Shown: in pieces, positions 1 to 8,278 of the stretch
Numbering within the stretch: position 1 is the stretch's first letter
Layout of the letters: every line of letters begins with the position of its first letter
Source of the DNA: CAISIP01 sp031396205
GTDB lineage: Bacteria; Pseudomonadota; Gammaproteobacteria; Burkholderiales; Burkholderiaceae_C
Assembly (NCBI GenBank): GCA_031396205.1
Contig: JANNKH010000080.1
Location: forward strand, 20,556-84,555
Direction: 5' to 3'
Length of the DNA: 64,000 nucleotides
Program-made: the position numbers and the translations under genes
Notes under the pieces: model-generated
What the model saw: only the letters and a program-made list of their open reading frames with translations
Told to the model about the DNA's origin: nothing
Databases searched by the model: none

Positions 1-1
1 C

Positions 2-508
2 GCAATTGCCAGTGTCTTGTTGTTGTTGCAACTGGCCTTGGGTGGATGGGTCAGTACCAACTATGCCGTTCTGGCCTGCACCGATTTCCCGACTTGCCAG
101 GGAAGCTGGTGGCCCCAAATGCGGTTCGATGAAGGATTTCAGATATGGCGGGCGCTGGGTACGAAGGCAGAGGGCGGCCAGGTATCGTTCGCGGCCCTCA
201 CCGCCATTCATTACGCCCATCGGCTGGCAGCCTATCTGGTGCTGGCCGTCCTGGTTCTGTTGGCCTGGCGCCTGAATCGATTCGATCGGCTGCGGCATGT
301 GTCGCGCTGGATTGGCGTCTTGGCGGCGTTGCAACTGACCAGTGGACTGGCCAACGTCGTGTTGGGCTGGCCGCTGGCAGCGGCACTGCTGCACACCGGT
401 GGAGCGGCGGCATTGGTCGTGGCGCTGACCTGGGCCGTTTCTGCCAGCCGGGTGGCTGAGGTCGGCCGTGCGCGGTTCGCCGGAGTAACGCCAAGGAGCG
501 CGCAATGA
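2..508 (+). CDS. ctaA: Heme A synthase (COX15/CtaA family), 3' part only
   Basis: This is the C-terminal 168 residues of the membrane enzyme that oxidises the heme O methyl group to a formyl group, making heme A for cytochrome oxidase. The reading frame is open from the first complete codon, so the N-terminus lies outside the window. Visible hallmarks are the LGGWVSTNYAVLACTDFPTC stretch near the start of the fragment, which carries the cysteine pair of bacterial CtaA, then a histidine in HYAHRLAAYLVL followed by hydrophobic helices. The stop overlaps the start of the next gene by ATGA, so the two are probably translationally coupled. Family assignment is secure; the gene is cut by the window edge and shows no sign of damage. 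Confidence 0.9.
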   Translation, partial: AIASVLLLLQLALGGWVSTNYAVLACTDFPTCQGSWWPQMRFDEGFQIWRALGTKAEGGQVSFAALTAIHYAHRLAAYLVLAVLVLLAWRLNRFDRLRHVSRWIGVLAALQLTSGLANVVLGWPLAAALLHTGGAAALVVALTWAVSASRVAEVGRARFAGVTPRSAQ

Positions 509-1422
509 GCGTTGAATCGACAACGGCCTCCGGCGACCGCGCGACACCCGGGCCCTCCGTGTTGCGCCAGTTCATGGCGTTGACCAAGCCGAGGGTGATC
601 CAGTTGATCGTGTTCTGCGCTTTGATCGGCATGGTGCTGGCGGTGCCGGGCGTGCCGTCGTGGGCCGAAGTGCGACTGGCGGCGGTCGCTTGCCTGGGCA
701 TCTGGCTGGTGGCCGCCGCGGCAGCGGCCTTCAACTGCATCGTCGAACAGCGCATTGACGCCAAGATGAAGCGAACCGCCTGGCGCGCCACGGCTCGGGG
801 TGAATTGAGTAATACCCGAACGCTGCTGTTCGCAAGTCTGTTGTGTGCCGCCGGCTCGGCCCTGCTGTACTGGTGGGTCAACCCCCTCACGACGTGGCTC
901 ACGTTTGCGACCTTTGTCGGCTACGCATTGGTCTACACCGTGATCCTCAAGCCGTTGACGCCTCAGAACATCGTGATCGGTGGCGCATCGGGTGCCATGC
1001 CACCGGTACTTGGCTGGGCTGCGATGACTGGCGACGTGGGGCCGGAGGCCCTGATCTTGTTCCTGATCATCTTCCTGTGGACGCCACCCCATTTCTGGGC
1101 GCTGGCCCTGTACCGCGTGGAGGAGTATCGCAAGGCCGGCTTGCCGATGCTGCCGGTGACCCACGGTAGCGCGTTCACCCGATTGCAGATCCTGCTGTAC
1201 ACCGGCGTATTGTTTGCGGCTTGCCTGCTACCCTTTGTCTACGGCATGAGTTCCTGGATCTATTTGGTTGCCGCGGTTGGGCTCAGCTCCGGGTTTTGCC
1301 TGTATGCCTTCTGGCTTTGGCGCGCGTATTCCGACGCACTTGCGCGCCGCACCTTCCGGTTTTCGCTCTACCACCTCAGCCTGCTTTTTGCGGCACTGTT
1401 GGTTGACCACTACCTGTATTGA
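505..1422 (+). CDS. ctaB: Protoheme IX farnesyltransferase (heme O synthase)
   Basis: This integral membrane prenyltransferase adds a farnesyl group to protoheme to give heme O, the substrate of CtaA. The 305-residue length is normal for the UbiA-type CtaB/CyoE family. The prenyl-diphosphate motif is visible as NCIVEQRID (N77 to D85), followed by KMKRT; the first Asp of the usual N-x3-D-x3-D pattern is replaced by Glu81. A second conserved region reads TPPHFWALALYR near residue 192. Multiple hydrophobic helices cover the rest. It overlaps ctaA by four bases and is followed after 13 bases by the SCO gene, so the three form a cytochrome oxidase assembly operon. Confidence 0.95.
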   Translation: MSVESTTASGDRATPGPSVLRQFMALTKPRVIQLIVFCALIGMVLAVPGVPSWAEVRLAAVACLGIWLVAAAAAAFNCIVEQRIDAKMKRTAWRATARGELSNTRTLLFASLLCAAGSALLYWWVNPLTTWLTFATFVGYALVYTVILKPLTPQNIVIGGASGAMPPVLGWAAMTGDVGPEALILFLIIFLWTPPHFWALALYRVEEYRKAGLPMLPVTHGSAFTRLQILLYTGVLFAACLLPFVYGMSSWIYLVAAVGLSSGFCLYAFWLWRAYSDALARRTFRFSLYHLSLLFAALLVDHYLY

Positions 1423-1435
1423 TCGAAAAGACCGA

Positions 1436-2062
1436 ATGAACGCGACCATCACCATCGGCAACATGCTGTCTTTTCGCTGGATAAGCCGATTTCTTCTTTT
1501 GTCGGCAACTGCTGTTTTTTTGTCAGGTTGTTTCGACAAGAAGGAGTCATTTGTTTCGATCGACGTAACGGGTGCCGACTATGCGCGGGATTTTCCGCTG
1601 CCCGACGCCAATGGGAAGACCCGCAGCATCAAGGACTTCGCGGGCAAGGTGGTGGTAGTATTTTTTGGCTATACCCAATGCCCCGATGTATGCCCGACGA
1701 CGATGACCGAGTTGACGGAAATCCGCAAGATACTGGGCGAGGACGGTGACCGACTGCAGGGCGTCTTCATCACCGTCGATCCGCAGCGCGATACGCCGGA
1801 GGTCCTCAAGGCCTACGTGGGCAACTTCGACCCGTCGTTTGTAGCCTTGCGGCCGGCCTCACCCGAGCAACTGGCCGCCGTGGCGAAAGACTTCAAGGTG
1901 TACTACAAGCGCTCCGATGGCCGCACCGAGACCAGCTACACCATGGACCATTCGGCCGGGAGTTATGTCTACGATACCAAGGGCCAACTGCGTTTGTACA
2001 CGCGCTATGGCATGGGTGTCCAGCCTTTGGCTGGAGACATCCGGCAATTGCTCAAACAGTGA
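1436..2062 (+). CDS. SCO1/SenC/PrrC family copper chaperone lipoprotein
   Basis: This 208-residue protein is predicted to deliver copper to the CuA site of cytochrome c oxidase at the periplasmic face. The sequence has a hydrophobic leader ending in a lipobox (FLSGC, Cys32), so it is probably membrane-anchored by a lipid. The thioredoxin-like domain carries the copper motif CPDVCP (Cys82 and Cys86) and the distal histidine in TMDHSAGSY (His172), all three SCO metal ligands. The chosen ATG lies 13 bases after ctaB; an in-frame ATG nine codons later is also possible. Its position after ctaA and ctaB supports the role in oxidase assembly. Confidence 0.92.
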   Translation: MNATITIGNMLSFRWISRFLLLSATAVFLSGCFDKKESFVSIDVTGADYARDFPLPDANGKTRSIKDFAGKVVVVFFGYTQCPDVCPTTMTELTEIRKILGEDGDRLQGVFITVDPQRDTPEVLKAYVGNFDPSFVALRPASPEQLAAVAKDFKVYYKRSDGRTETSYTMDHSAGSYVYDTKGQLRLYTRYGMGVQPLAGDIRQLLKQ

Positions 2063-2143
2063 TGGGTCGGGGCCGCGCGCAGCGCCATGCCTGCGGCGGA
2101 TGGGTCCGGACGACTCTTCCGGGCGGCTGACCGTCAGGGCGTG

Positions 2144-3085
2144 TCAGGCGTAGGCCGCCAGTGCCTTGCGCATCTTTTTCATGGCCGCCGCCTCGATCTG
2201 GCGAATGCGTTCCGCACTGACGCCGTATTCATCGGCCAGATCGTGCAGCGTCATACCACCCGAGTTGTCATCGTTCACATTGAGCCAGCGTTCCTCGACG
2301 ATACGCCTGCTGCGGTCATCCAGGATGCCGAGTGCGGTCGCGATGCCGTCGGTGGCCATCACGTCGCGCTGGCGCGACTCGATCATTGCCGTCGGTTCAT
2401 GGCTGTCATCGGTCAGGTAGGCGATTGGGCCGAACGCCAGTTCGCCATCGTCGGACGGGGCGGGATCGAGCAGCACATCGCCACCCGACAGCCGGGTTTC
2501 CATCTCGATGACTTCCTCGCGTTTGACGTTGAGGCGCTGCGCCATGGCGTTTATCTGGTCCTCGTTCAATGTCTCGCGGTGGGTACCGGCATCGGCAGCG
2601 GCATCAGCGGACTTGAAGCGCTGTTTCATCGAGCGCAGGTTGAAAAACAGCTTGCGCTGCGCCTTGGTCGTCGCGACCTTGACCATGCGCCAGTTTTTCA
2701 GGATGTATTCATGGATCTCGGCCTTGATCCAGTGCAGCGCGTAGCTCACCAGCCGCACGCCCTGGTCCGGATCGAAACGCTTCACCGCCTTCATCAGGCC
2801 AATACTGCCCTCCTGGATCAGATCACCGTGCGGCAATCCGTAGCCCAGATACTGGCGTGCGACAGATACCACCAGCCGCAAGTGGGACATCACCAGTTTA
2901 CCGGCGGCCTCGACGTCGTTGCCATCCCGGAACTGGCGCGAAAACGCCTGTTCCTGCTCCAGCGTCAGCATCGGGAGCCGATTGACGGCTGCGATATAGG
3001 CATCCAGATTGCCCATGCCAGGCACAACGGCCCACGGGTTGGCCAGTGCCACCGTGTTACTCGAAACACTGATTGGGTTGTTCAT
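2144..3085 (-). CDS. rpoH: RNA polymerase heat-shock sigma factor sigma-32
   Basis: RpoH directs RNA polymerase to heat-shock promoters. The 313-residue length is slightly longer than the E. coli protein. Region 2 is visible as GDLIQEGSIGLMKAVKRFDP, and the RpoH box QRKLFFNLR, specific for this sigma type, follows around residue 140. The C-terminal region 4 helix-turn-helix reads LHDLADEYGVSAERIRQIE. A strong ribosome site (GGAGG at 3092-3096 on the complement) precedes the ATG. Upstream lies a perfect CIRCE element that overlaps the predicted promoter, so the HrcA repressor encoded at 57868 probably controls this gene. It converges on the oxidase assembly operon. Confidence 0.96.
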   Translation of the reverse strand: MNNPISVSSNTVALANPWAVVPGMGNLDAYIAAVNRLPMLTLEQEQAFSRQFRDGNDVEAAGKLVMSHLRLVVSVARQYLGYGLPHGDLIQEGSIGLMKAVKRFDPDQGVRLVSYALHWIKAEIHEYILKNWRMVKVATTKAQRKLFFNLRSMKQRFKSADAAADAGTHRETLNEDQINAMAQRLNVKREEVIEMETRLSGGDVLLDPAPSDDGELAFGPIAYLTDDSHEPTAMIESRQRDVMATDGIATALGILDDRSRRIVEERWLNVNDDNSGGMTLHDLADEYGVSAERIRQIEAAAMKKMRKALAAYA

Positions 3086-3116
3086 GTGATTCCTCCAAAT
3101 TGCATCTACGGATTGA

Positions 3117-3146
3117 ATATTAGCACTCCATGGGGGTGAGTGCTAA
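3117..3146 (-). promoter_or_regulatory. Probable rpoH housekeeping promoter, embedded in CIRCE
   Basis: On the minus strand TTAGCA (3141-3146) and TAATAT (3117-3122) are separated by 18 bases and fit a sigma-70 type -35/-10 pair. Both hexamers are formed by the outer ends of the CIRCE arms, so bound HrcA would cover the promoter. The transcription start has not been measured; the call rests on pattern only. Confidence 0.45.
3120..3146. promoter_or_regulatory. CIRCE operator (HrcA binding site) upstream of rpoH
   Basis: The 27-bp element is TTAGCACTC, nine spacer bases, then GAGTGCTAA, an exact match to the CIRCE consensus with no mismatch in either arm. It ends 34 bp upstream of the rpoH start codon. 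CIRCE is the known binding site of the HrcA repressor, and hrcA is present in the same window. The inferred effect is HrcA repression of rpoH, so that heat inactivation of HrcA raises sigma-32. Confidence 0.95.
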
Positions 3147-3340
3147 ACAAGTTGTTCAATCGGACCGATAGCCAAGGGGGTATAGGAAAACCGGGCCCGC
3201 TAATGGCGCATCCCGGGCACGGCGCTCGCATCATGCAATTTCGCCGGCGCCAAGGGCCCTGGGGTGCCGGCGGCTGGCTTCAGCGAATCGGCGCAGCATA
3301 ATAAGGTGGTGCCCGGCAACCCCGTCCCAGCAGGACTTCC

Positions 3341-4774
3341 ATGCCCGAACCGATCCTCGAAACCGACTACCTCATCATCGGCAGTGGCGCCGCCGGCCTG
3401 TGTTTTGCCGACACGCTGGTGGCCGAATCCGCTGCCCACATGCTGATGGTGGACCGCCATGACCAGCCTGGAGGCCACTGGAACGACGCCTATCCGTTTG
3501 TGCGGCTGCACCAGCCGTCGGCGACCTACGGCGTCAATTCAACTCCGCTGGGCAATGATTACATCGACCATCGTGGCCTGAACAGCGGGCTGTATGAACT
3601 GGCCACCGGGCCCGAGGTATTGTCCTATTTCGATCAGGTGATGCGCCGCCAGTTGCTGCCCAGCGGCAAGGTCGACTATCGGCCCATGTGCGAATATGCC
3701 GGCCGCATGGGCGACGATGGCCAGATCGAACACCACCTTACCGAGTTGCTGACCGGCAAGCGCTACCGGGTCGTGGTGCGCAAGAAGGTCGTGGACACGC
3801 GGCTGGGCAATGTTGCCGTGCCTTCGACCCATCCGGTCGAGTTTGGCGTTGAGCCCGGAGTTGCCTGCGTGCCGCTGAACGGCTTGCCCGGGCTGGACCG
3901 GGTCTATCCGGGTTATGTCGTGGTAGGGGCTGGCAAGACCGGCGTCGACGCCTGCCTGTGGCTGCTCGAGCACGGCATAGCACCCGAATCCATCCACTGG
4001 ATCGTGCCGCGTGACGCCTGGTTGCAGGACAGGGCCAATGTGCAGCCCGGCGATGATTTCCTGCAAAGGACCTTTGGCAGCTTCGTGATCCAGATGGAAA
4101 CCGTGTTGCAGGCCGACTCGGTCCAGGACCTGCTGCTGCGCCTGGAGTCGGCTGGCCAGTTACTGCGGCTCGATCCGAAAATCATGCCGACGATGTACCG
4201 CTGCGCGACTGTGAGCCAGGACGAACTTGCCCAGTTGCGTCGCATCCCGCATGTAGTGCGGTTGGGAAGGGTAAAGCACATCGAGTCGGACCGGATCGTG
4301 CTGGACCATGGCGTTGTGCCTGCGAGCCCTGATTGGCTGTATGTGCATTGCTCAGCGGTGCCGTTTCAAAGCAAGGGGCCAGAGCCGATTTTCCAGCCCC
4401 AACGGATTGCCCCTCAATTGGTACGCAACTGCCAGCCGATGTTCAGCGCCGCGATGATCGCGTTTGTCGAATCGCTGGGCGACAAGGAGGGTCTGGACGA
4501 CGCTGCCAAGAACCGGCTGTGCCAGGTGGTGCCGCTGCCGGAGCGTCCGATCGACTGGGTCCGCAGCCAGGCTGTGGTGATGGTGAACCAGTACCACTGG
4601 TCGCAGCATGAAGGTATCCGATGCTGGCTGGAGGCCTCGCGCCTGGACGGTTTCGCCGGCCGTCTGCGCCGACTCGGCAAGACCGATCCGGCGATTCAGG
4701 CCTTGGGATTGCGCTTCAAGGCGGTGGCCTTTGCGGCGGCGGACAAGCTCCACACGCTGGCCAGAGCAGCTTAG
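3341..4774 (+). CDS. FAD/NAD(P)-dependent monooxygenase-like flavoprotein
   Basis: This 477-residue protein has two dinucleotide-binding fingerprints. One is N-terminal (LIIGSGAAGLCFADTL, residues about 10-25) for FAD, and a second near residue 190 (YVVVGAGKTGVDACLWLL) probably binds NAD(P)H. Between them, GGHWNDAYPFVRLHQPS resembles the segment after the FAD fold in flavin-containing and Baeyer-Villiger monooxygenases, where GG.W is followed by an arginine-leucine-histidine run. The substrate cannot be told from sequence. It stands alone, with 255 bases to rpoH upstream and about 100 bases to the next gene. No signal peptide or membrane helix is evident, so it is likely cytoplasmic. The class is confident, the reaction unknown. 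Confidence 0.75.
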   Translation: MPEPILETDYLIIGSGAAGLCFADTLVAESAAHMLMVDRHDQPGGHWNDAYPFVRLHQPSATYGVNSTPLGNDYIDHRGLNSGLYELATGPEVLSYFDQVMRRQLLPSGKVDYRPMCEYAGRMGDDGQIEHHLTELLTGKRYRVVVRKKVVDTRLGNVAVPSTHPVEFGVEPGVACVPLNGLPGLDRVYPGYVVVGAGKTGVDACLWLLEHGIAPESIHWIVPRDAWLQDRANVQPGDDFLQRTFGSFVIQMETVLQADSVQDLLLRLESAGQLLRLDPKIMPTMYRCATVSQDELAQLRRIPHVVRLGRVKHIESDRIVLDHGVVPASPDWLYVHCSAVPFQSKGPEPIFQPQRIAPQLVRNCQPMFSAAMIAFVESLGDKEGLDDAAKNRLCQVVPLPERPIDWVRSQAVVMVNQYHWSQHEGIRCWLEASRLDGFAGRLRRLGKTDPAIQALGLRFKAVAFAAADKLHTLARAA

Positions 4775-4880
4775 CAACAGCCAGATCGGAGCCAGGCTTG
4801 CATCGCGAAAAAGCAGTCATCGGGCAAGGACATCGCAGCGACTTTCCTGCTGCCAGGCGCCTATCGTTCATGCTCGTACG

Positions 4881-5513
4881 ATGACCGCGAATCAACTGCT
4901 GGCGTGGATTGCCGAATACGACCTGTGGGTATACGGCCTGCTCATGGCTTATGCCATTGGCAAGACCGGTCCATTGCCCATGGTGGCAGGCTTCGTCAGC
5001 GCTGCGGGGGCCTTGCAGGCACCGATGGCGATATCGGTGGTTCTGGCCGGTACCATGGTCGGCAGCCAGCTTCGGTTTGCCATCGGACGGTATGGCTCGC
5101 CCTGGCTTTTTGAGCGGTTCCCCCGCTTTGCGCCCTGGTTGGCGCTGGGGGCGGCGGGGGTCGACCGGTATCAGCGCTTGCTGTTGCCGCTCTACCGTTT
5201 TGCCAAGGGCTCCTATAGCCTGATCGGGCTAGGCGCTGGCGCTTCCCAGTTGCCATGGCGGCGGTTTGTGTTGTTCGACTCTGCGGGGGCCCTGTTGTGG
5301 AGCACCGCATCGGTGGCGCTGGGTGTGGCGATCGGTCAGCTCGGGCACGCATTGGATCCGCGCTGGGCAGCCTATTTCGGGCTGGGCCTGCTGGTGCTGG
5401 GCATGGTGACGGTGGCCGCGTTTGGTGCCCGGCTCAAGCGCATCTTGTTGCCGCTCGCCACGGAGGCATTGCTGGCGGCCAAGGCGCGTCGTGCACAGCC
5501 GGCAGCCGCCTGA
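4881..5513 (+). CDS. DedA/VTT-domain-like integral membrane protein
   Basis: This 210-residue hydrophobic protein resembles the DedA/SNARE-associated (VTT) family, whose members act in envelope maintenance and lipid flipping. Visible features are the early GKTGPLPMVAGFVSAAGAL segment, the GSQLRFAIGRYGSPWLF loop typical of the family's G-x3-GY-x-GR pattern, and the re-entrant region RFAKGSYSLIGLGAG that corresponds to the R-x3-P-x-hydrophobic motif of DedA. The start is the ATG that begins the hydrophobic N-terminus. An upstream frame extension overlaps the flavoprotein gene and is not protein-like. The exact transported lipid is unknown. Confidence 0.75.
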   Translation: MTANQLLAWIAEYDLWVYGLLMAYAIGKTGPLPMVAGFVSAAGALQAPMAISVVLAGTMVGSQLRFAIGRYGSPWLFERFPRFAPWLALGAAGVDRYQRLLLPLYRFAKGSYSLIGLGAGASQLPWRRFVLFDSAGALLWSTASVALGVAIGQLGHALDPRWAAYFGLGLLVLGMVTVAAFGARLKRILLPLATEALLAAKARRAQPAAA

Positions 5514-5529
5514 GCAGGCCACCAAGCTT

Positions 5530-5907
5530 ATGGCGCACATCGTCGTCCCGGCCCCGGTATTTCACATCTGCAGCCGGGTGGCAGCGCAGCAGGCGATGGC
5601 ACAAGGCCATTACCAGGCGCCAAGTCTGGCGTCCGAGGGGTTCATTCATTTGTCCCAACGCCATCAGGTGAGCGGAGTCATTGCGGCGTTTTACTCCGAC
5701 GTGCCCGATCTCGTCATTCTGGTTGTCGATCCGGCGCGGCTGACGGCGCCACTCTATTTCGAAGCCGCTGCGACGATGCCCGGAACACCCGCGGGCTCAG
5801 ATGCTGCGGCAACCGGTCTGTTTCCGCATCTGTATGGCCCGCTCGATGTCGCGGCAGTGGTCTCGGTGATCGACGCCGACCAGTTCGACCCGCTGGCGTT
5901 TTCATGA
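5530..5907 (+). CDS. DUF952 family protein
   Basis: This 125-residue cytoplasmic protein matches the DUF952 family, small proteins of unknown function that resemble glutathione-S-transferase-associated or ADP-ribosyl-type folds. Typical family positions are the aromatic-His-Ile start (VFHICSR), the GFIHLSQRHQV segment near residue 40 and the PHLYGPLDVAAVV stretch near the C-terminus. The ATG 16 bases after the DedA-like gene gives a normal family length, so the two genes may be co-transcribed. No function can be assigned. Confidence 0.75.
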   Translation: MAHIVVPAPVFHICSRVAAQQAMAQGHYQAPSLASEGFIHLSQRHQVSGVIAAFYSDVPDLVILVVDPARLTAPLYFEAAATMPGTPAGSDAAATGLFPHLYGPLDVAAVVSVIDADQFDPLAFS

Positions 5908-6103
5908 AGCGGCGCAACAGCTGACCGGGCTACTGGCAAACTTGCAAGTCCTCGGAAGTCGGCGGGGCGGTGAAATCAAGGATTTTGTCAGCTTGTGTTG
6001 GTTTCGCGACAGTGCTGGGTCAGCAGAACGGGTGAGTATCCGCTACCAGAGTCGCAGCGGGAGCGCAGCGGCCGGCCGAGTCCAGTTGACAGAGGAAACA
6101 CCC

Positions 6104-6412
6104 ATGGAAACCGATTTCGCATCCCGTATCGCGAGCCTGCCCCAATACCGGGAACTCAAGGCCAAGCGGAGCAGTTTTGGCTGGTGGCTGACGTTGGCGA
6201 TGATGATCGTCTACTACGGCTTTATCATTCTGGTGGCCTTTGACAAGGAATTTCTGTCGCAACGGATTGGCGCTGGCGTAACGACGCTGGGCATTCCGGT
6301 GGGCTTTGGCGTCATCGTATTCACGATCGTCATCACGGCCATCTATGTTCGCCGCGCCAACGGCGAATTCGACCGATTGTCCGCCGAAATTGCCAAGGCG
6401 GTGCTGAAATGA
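6104..6412 (+). CDS. DUF485 inner membrane protein, partner of acetate permease
   Basis: This 102-residue protein has two transmembrane helices (about residues 28-47 and 60-82) separated by a short loop. Its start METDFASRIASLPQYRELKA followed by a WWLT helix is characteristic of the DUF485/YjcH family, which is almost always encoded directly before the acetate/cation symporter ActP. A purine-rich ribosome site (AGAGGAAA, 6091-6098) precedes the ATG. The stop overlaps the actP start by ATGA, implying coupled translation and a role in permease assembly or activity, though the family's molecular function is not established. Confidence 0.88.
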   Translation: METDFASRIASLPQYRELKAKRSSFGWWLTLAMMIVYYGFIILVAFDKEFLSQRIGAGVTTLGIPVGFGVIVFTIVITAIYVRRANGEFDRLSAEIAKAVLK

Positions 6413-8154
6413 GTAGCATCATGTTGAACGCCCGGGCCGATGCCCTGCTGCGCACGGCGCTGCTTTTCGCGGGACTGTCGATCGCCGCAGTGGGTGCCCA
6501 TGCTGCCGGCGCCGACCTCGGCCAAGCGGTCAAGCAGGCGACCAACTGGACGGCAATATCGATGTTCGGCGGCTTCGTCGTGTTGACACTGTTCATCACC
6601 AAGTGGGCGGCGGCCAAGACCAAGTCGGCATCGGATTTCTATACCGCCGGTGGCGGCATCACCGGATTCCAGAACGGCCTGGCGATTGCAGGGGACTACA
6701 TGTCGGCGGCCTCGTTCCTCGGCATTTCGGCTGCGGTGATGGCCAGCGGCTTCGACGGCCTGATTTACTCGATCGGGTTTCTCGTCGGCTGGCCGGTGAT
6801 CACCTTTTTGATGGCGGAGCGGCTGCGCAACCTGGGCAAGTTCACGTTTGCCGACGTTGCGGCCTTCCGCTTCGAGCAAAAGCCAGTGCGCATCTTCGCC
6901 GCATCCGGCACGCTGGTCGTCGTCGCGTTCTACCTGATCGCGCAGATGGTCGGCGCCGGCCAGCTCATCAAGCTGCTGTTCGGCCTGGAGTATTGGATCG
7001 CAGTGGTCCTCGTCGGTGGCCTGATGATGGTCTACGTGCTGTTCGGCGGCATGACCGCAACCACCTGGGTGCAGATCATCAAGGCGTGCCTGTTGCTGGG
7101 TGGGGCGACGTTCATGGCCATTTCCGTCCTGTGGCATTTCGGCTTCAGCCCGGAGGCGATGTTCGCCCAGGCGGTCAAGATCAAGGCTGACCTGGCCAGT
7201 ACCGGCGGCAAGACCGCCGAGGAAGCGGCCAAGATAGGCCAGTCGATCATGGGCCCGGGTAATTTCGTCAAGGATCCGATCTCGGCGATCAGTTTCGGCA
7301 TGGCGCTGATGTTCGGCACCGCCGGCCTGCCGCACATCCTGATGCGCTTTTTCACCGTGCCCAGTGCCAAGGAAGCGCGCAAGTCGGTGATGTGGGCGAC
7401 CGGCTGGATCGGATACTTCTACATGCTGACCTTCATCATCGGCTTCGGTGCCATTACCTTCGTATTGACCAACCCGAGTTTCCTGGATGCCAAGGGCGGT
7501 CTGATCGGCGGCAACAACATGGCGGCGGTTCACCTGGCCAACGCGGTCGGAGGCAACGTCTTCCTCGGCTTCATTTCGGCGGTGGCGTTCGCGACCATTC
7601 TCGCCGTGGTCGCCGGCCTCACGCTGTCGGGTGCGTCGGCGGTATCGCACGACATCTATGCCACGGTCATCAAGCAGGGCAAGGCGGACAGCGCGTCGGA
7701 GCTGAAAGTCTCGCGCGCCACGACGGTCGCGCTGGGCGTTGTCGCCGTGATGCTGGGCATTGTCTTCGAGAAGCAGAACATCGCCTTCATGGTCTCGCTG
7801 GCCTTCGCCATCGCCGCTTCCGCCAACTTCCCGGTGCTGTTCATGAGCGTCCTGTGGAAGCAGTGCACGACCCGCGGCGCGGTGATCGGCGGGTTTCTCG
7901 GGCTGATCTCGTCGGTGGCGCTGACCATCGTCTCGCCGTCGGTCTGGGAGGCGACGCTTGGCTACCCCAAGGGCTCCGCGTTGTTTCCGTATGCTTCCCC
8001 GGCCCTGTTCTCCATGACAATCGGCTTCTTCGGCATCTGGCTCTTTTCGGTGCTGGACAACAGCGCGCGCGCCAAGGTCGATCGTGCCGGATTCCTGGCG
8101 CAACAAGTGCGCTCTGAAACCGGCATCGGGGCGTCCGGCGCGTCAGGGCACTGA
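6409..8154 (+). CDS. actP: Cation/acetate symporter of the SSS family
   Basis: ActP imports acetate and other short monocarboxylates, probably with sodium. The 581-residue protein starts with a signal-like hydrophobic segment ending AAVGAHAAGAD and then shows about 13 membrane helices. Family landmarks include DFYTAGGGITGFQNGLAIAG near residue 75, DYMSAASFLGI just after it, and the GLPHILMRFFTVPSAKEARK segment near residue 305. It overlaps the DUF485 gene by four bases, the usual yjcH-actP arrangement. The downstream DUF294 nucleotidyltransferase may belong to the same acetate-linked unit. Confidence 0.93.
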   Translation: MSSIMLNARADALLRTALLFAGLSIAAVGAHAAGADLGQAVKQATNWTAISMFGGFVVLTLFITKWAAAKTKSASDFYTAGGGITGFQNGLAIAGDYMSAASFLGISAAVMASGFDGLIYSIGFLVGWPVITFLMAERLRNLGKFTFADVAAFRFEQKPVRIFAASGTLVVVAFYLIAQMVGAGQLIKLLFGLEYWIAVVLVGGLMMVYVLFGGMTATTWVQIIKACLLLGGATFMAISVLWHFGFSPEAMFAQAVKIKADLASTGGKTAEEAAKIGQSIMGPGNFVKDPISAISFGMALMFGTAGLPHILMRFFTVPSAKEARKSVMWATGWIGYFYMLTFIIGFGAITFVLTNPSFLDAKGGLIGGNNMAAVHLANAVGGNVFLGFISAVAFATILAVVAGLTLSGASAVSHDIYATVIKQGKADSASELKVSRATTVALGVVAVMLGIVFEKQNIAFMVSLAFAIAASANFPVLFMSVLWKQCTTRGAVIGGFLGLISSVALTIVSPSVWEATLGYPKGSALFPYASPALFSMTIGFFGIWLFSVLDNSARAKVDRAGFLAQQVRSETGIGASGASGH

Positions 8155-8168
8155 GGCGGTTTTGCCAC

Positions 8169-8197
8169 ATCGCCGCGCCGCGCATGCGGGCGGCGAT
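8169..8197. terminator. Inverted repeat after actP, possible transcription terminator
   Basis: ATCGCCGC at 8169-8176 pairs perfectly with GCGGCGAT at 8190-8197, 15 bases after the actP stop. No clear T-run follows, so factor-independent termination is doubtful; it may only protect the transcript end. Confidence 0.3.
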
Positions 8198-8278
8198 CAG
8201 AACAATGGGCACGTGGTGCACGCGCACCCCTTGCCCTTCATGCTTGATCCATGCGATGTAGCATGCTGGAATTTGGCA

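Noticed and set aside
6343..8106. 587-codon frame antisense to actP
   Set aside because: Fully explained by the actP gene on the plus strand; its product is rich in Arg, His and Gln and lacks any motif.
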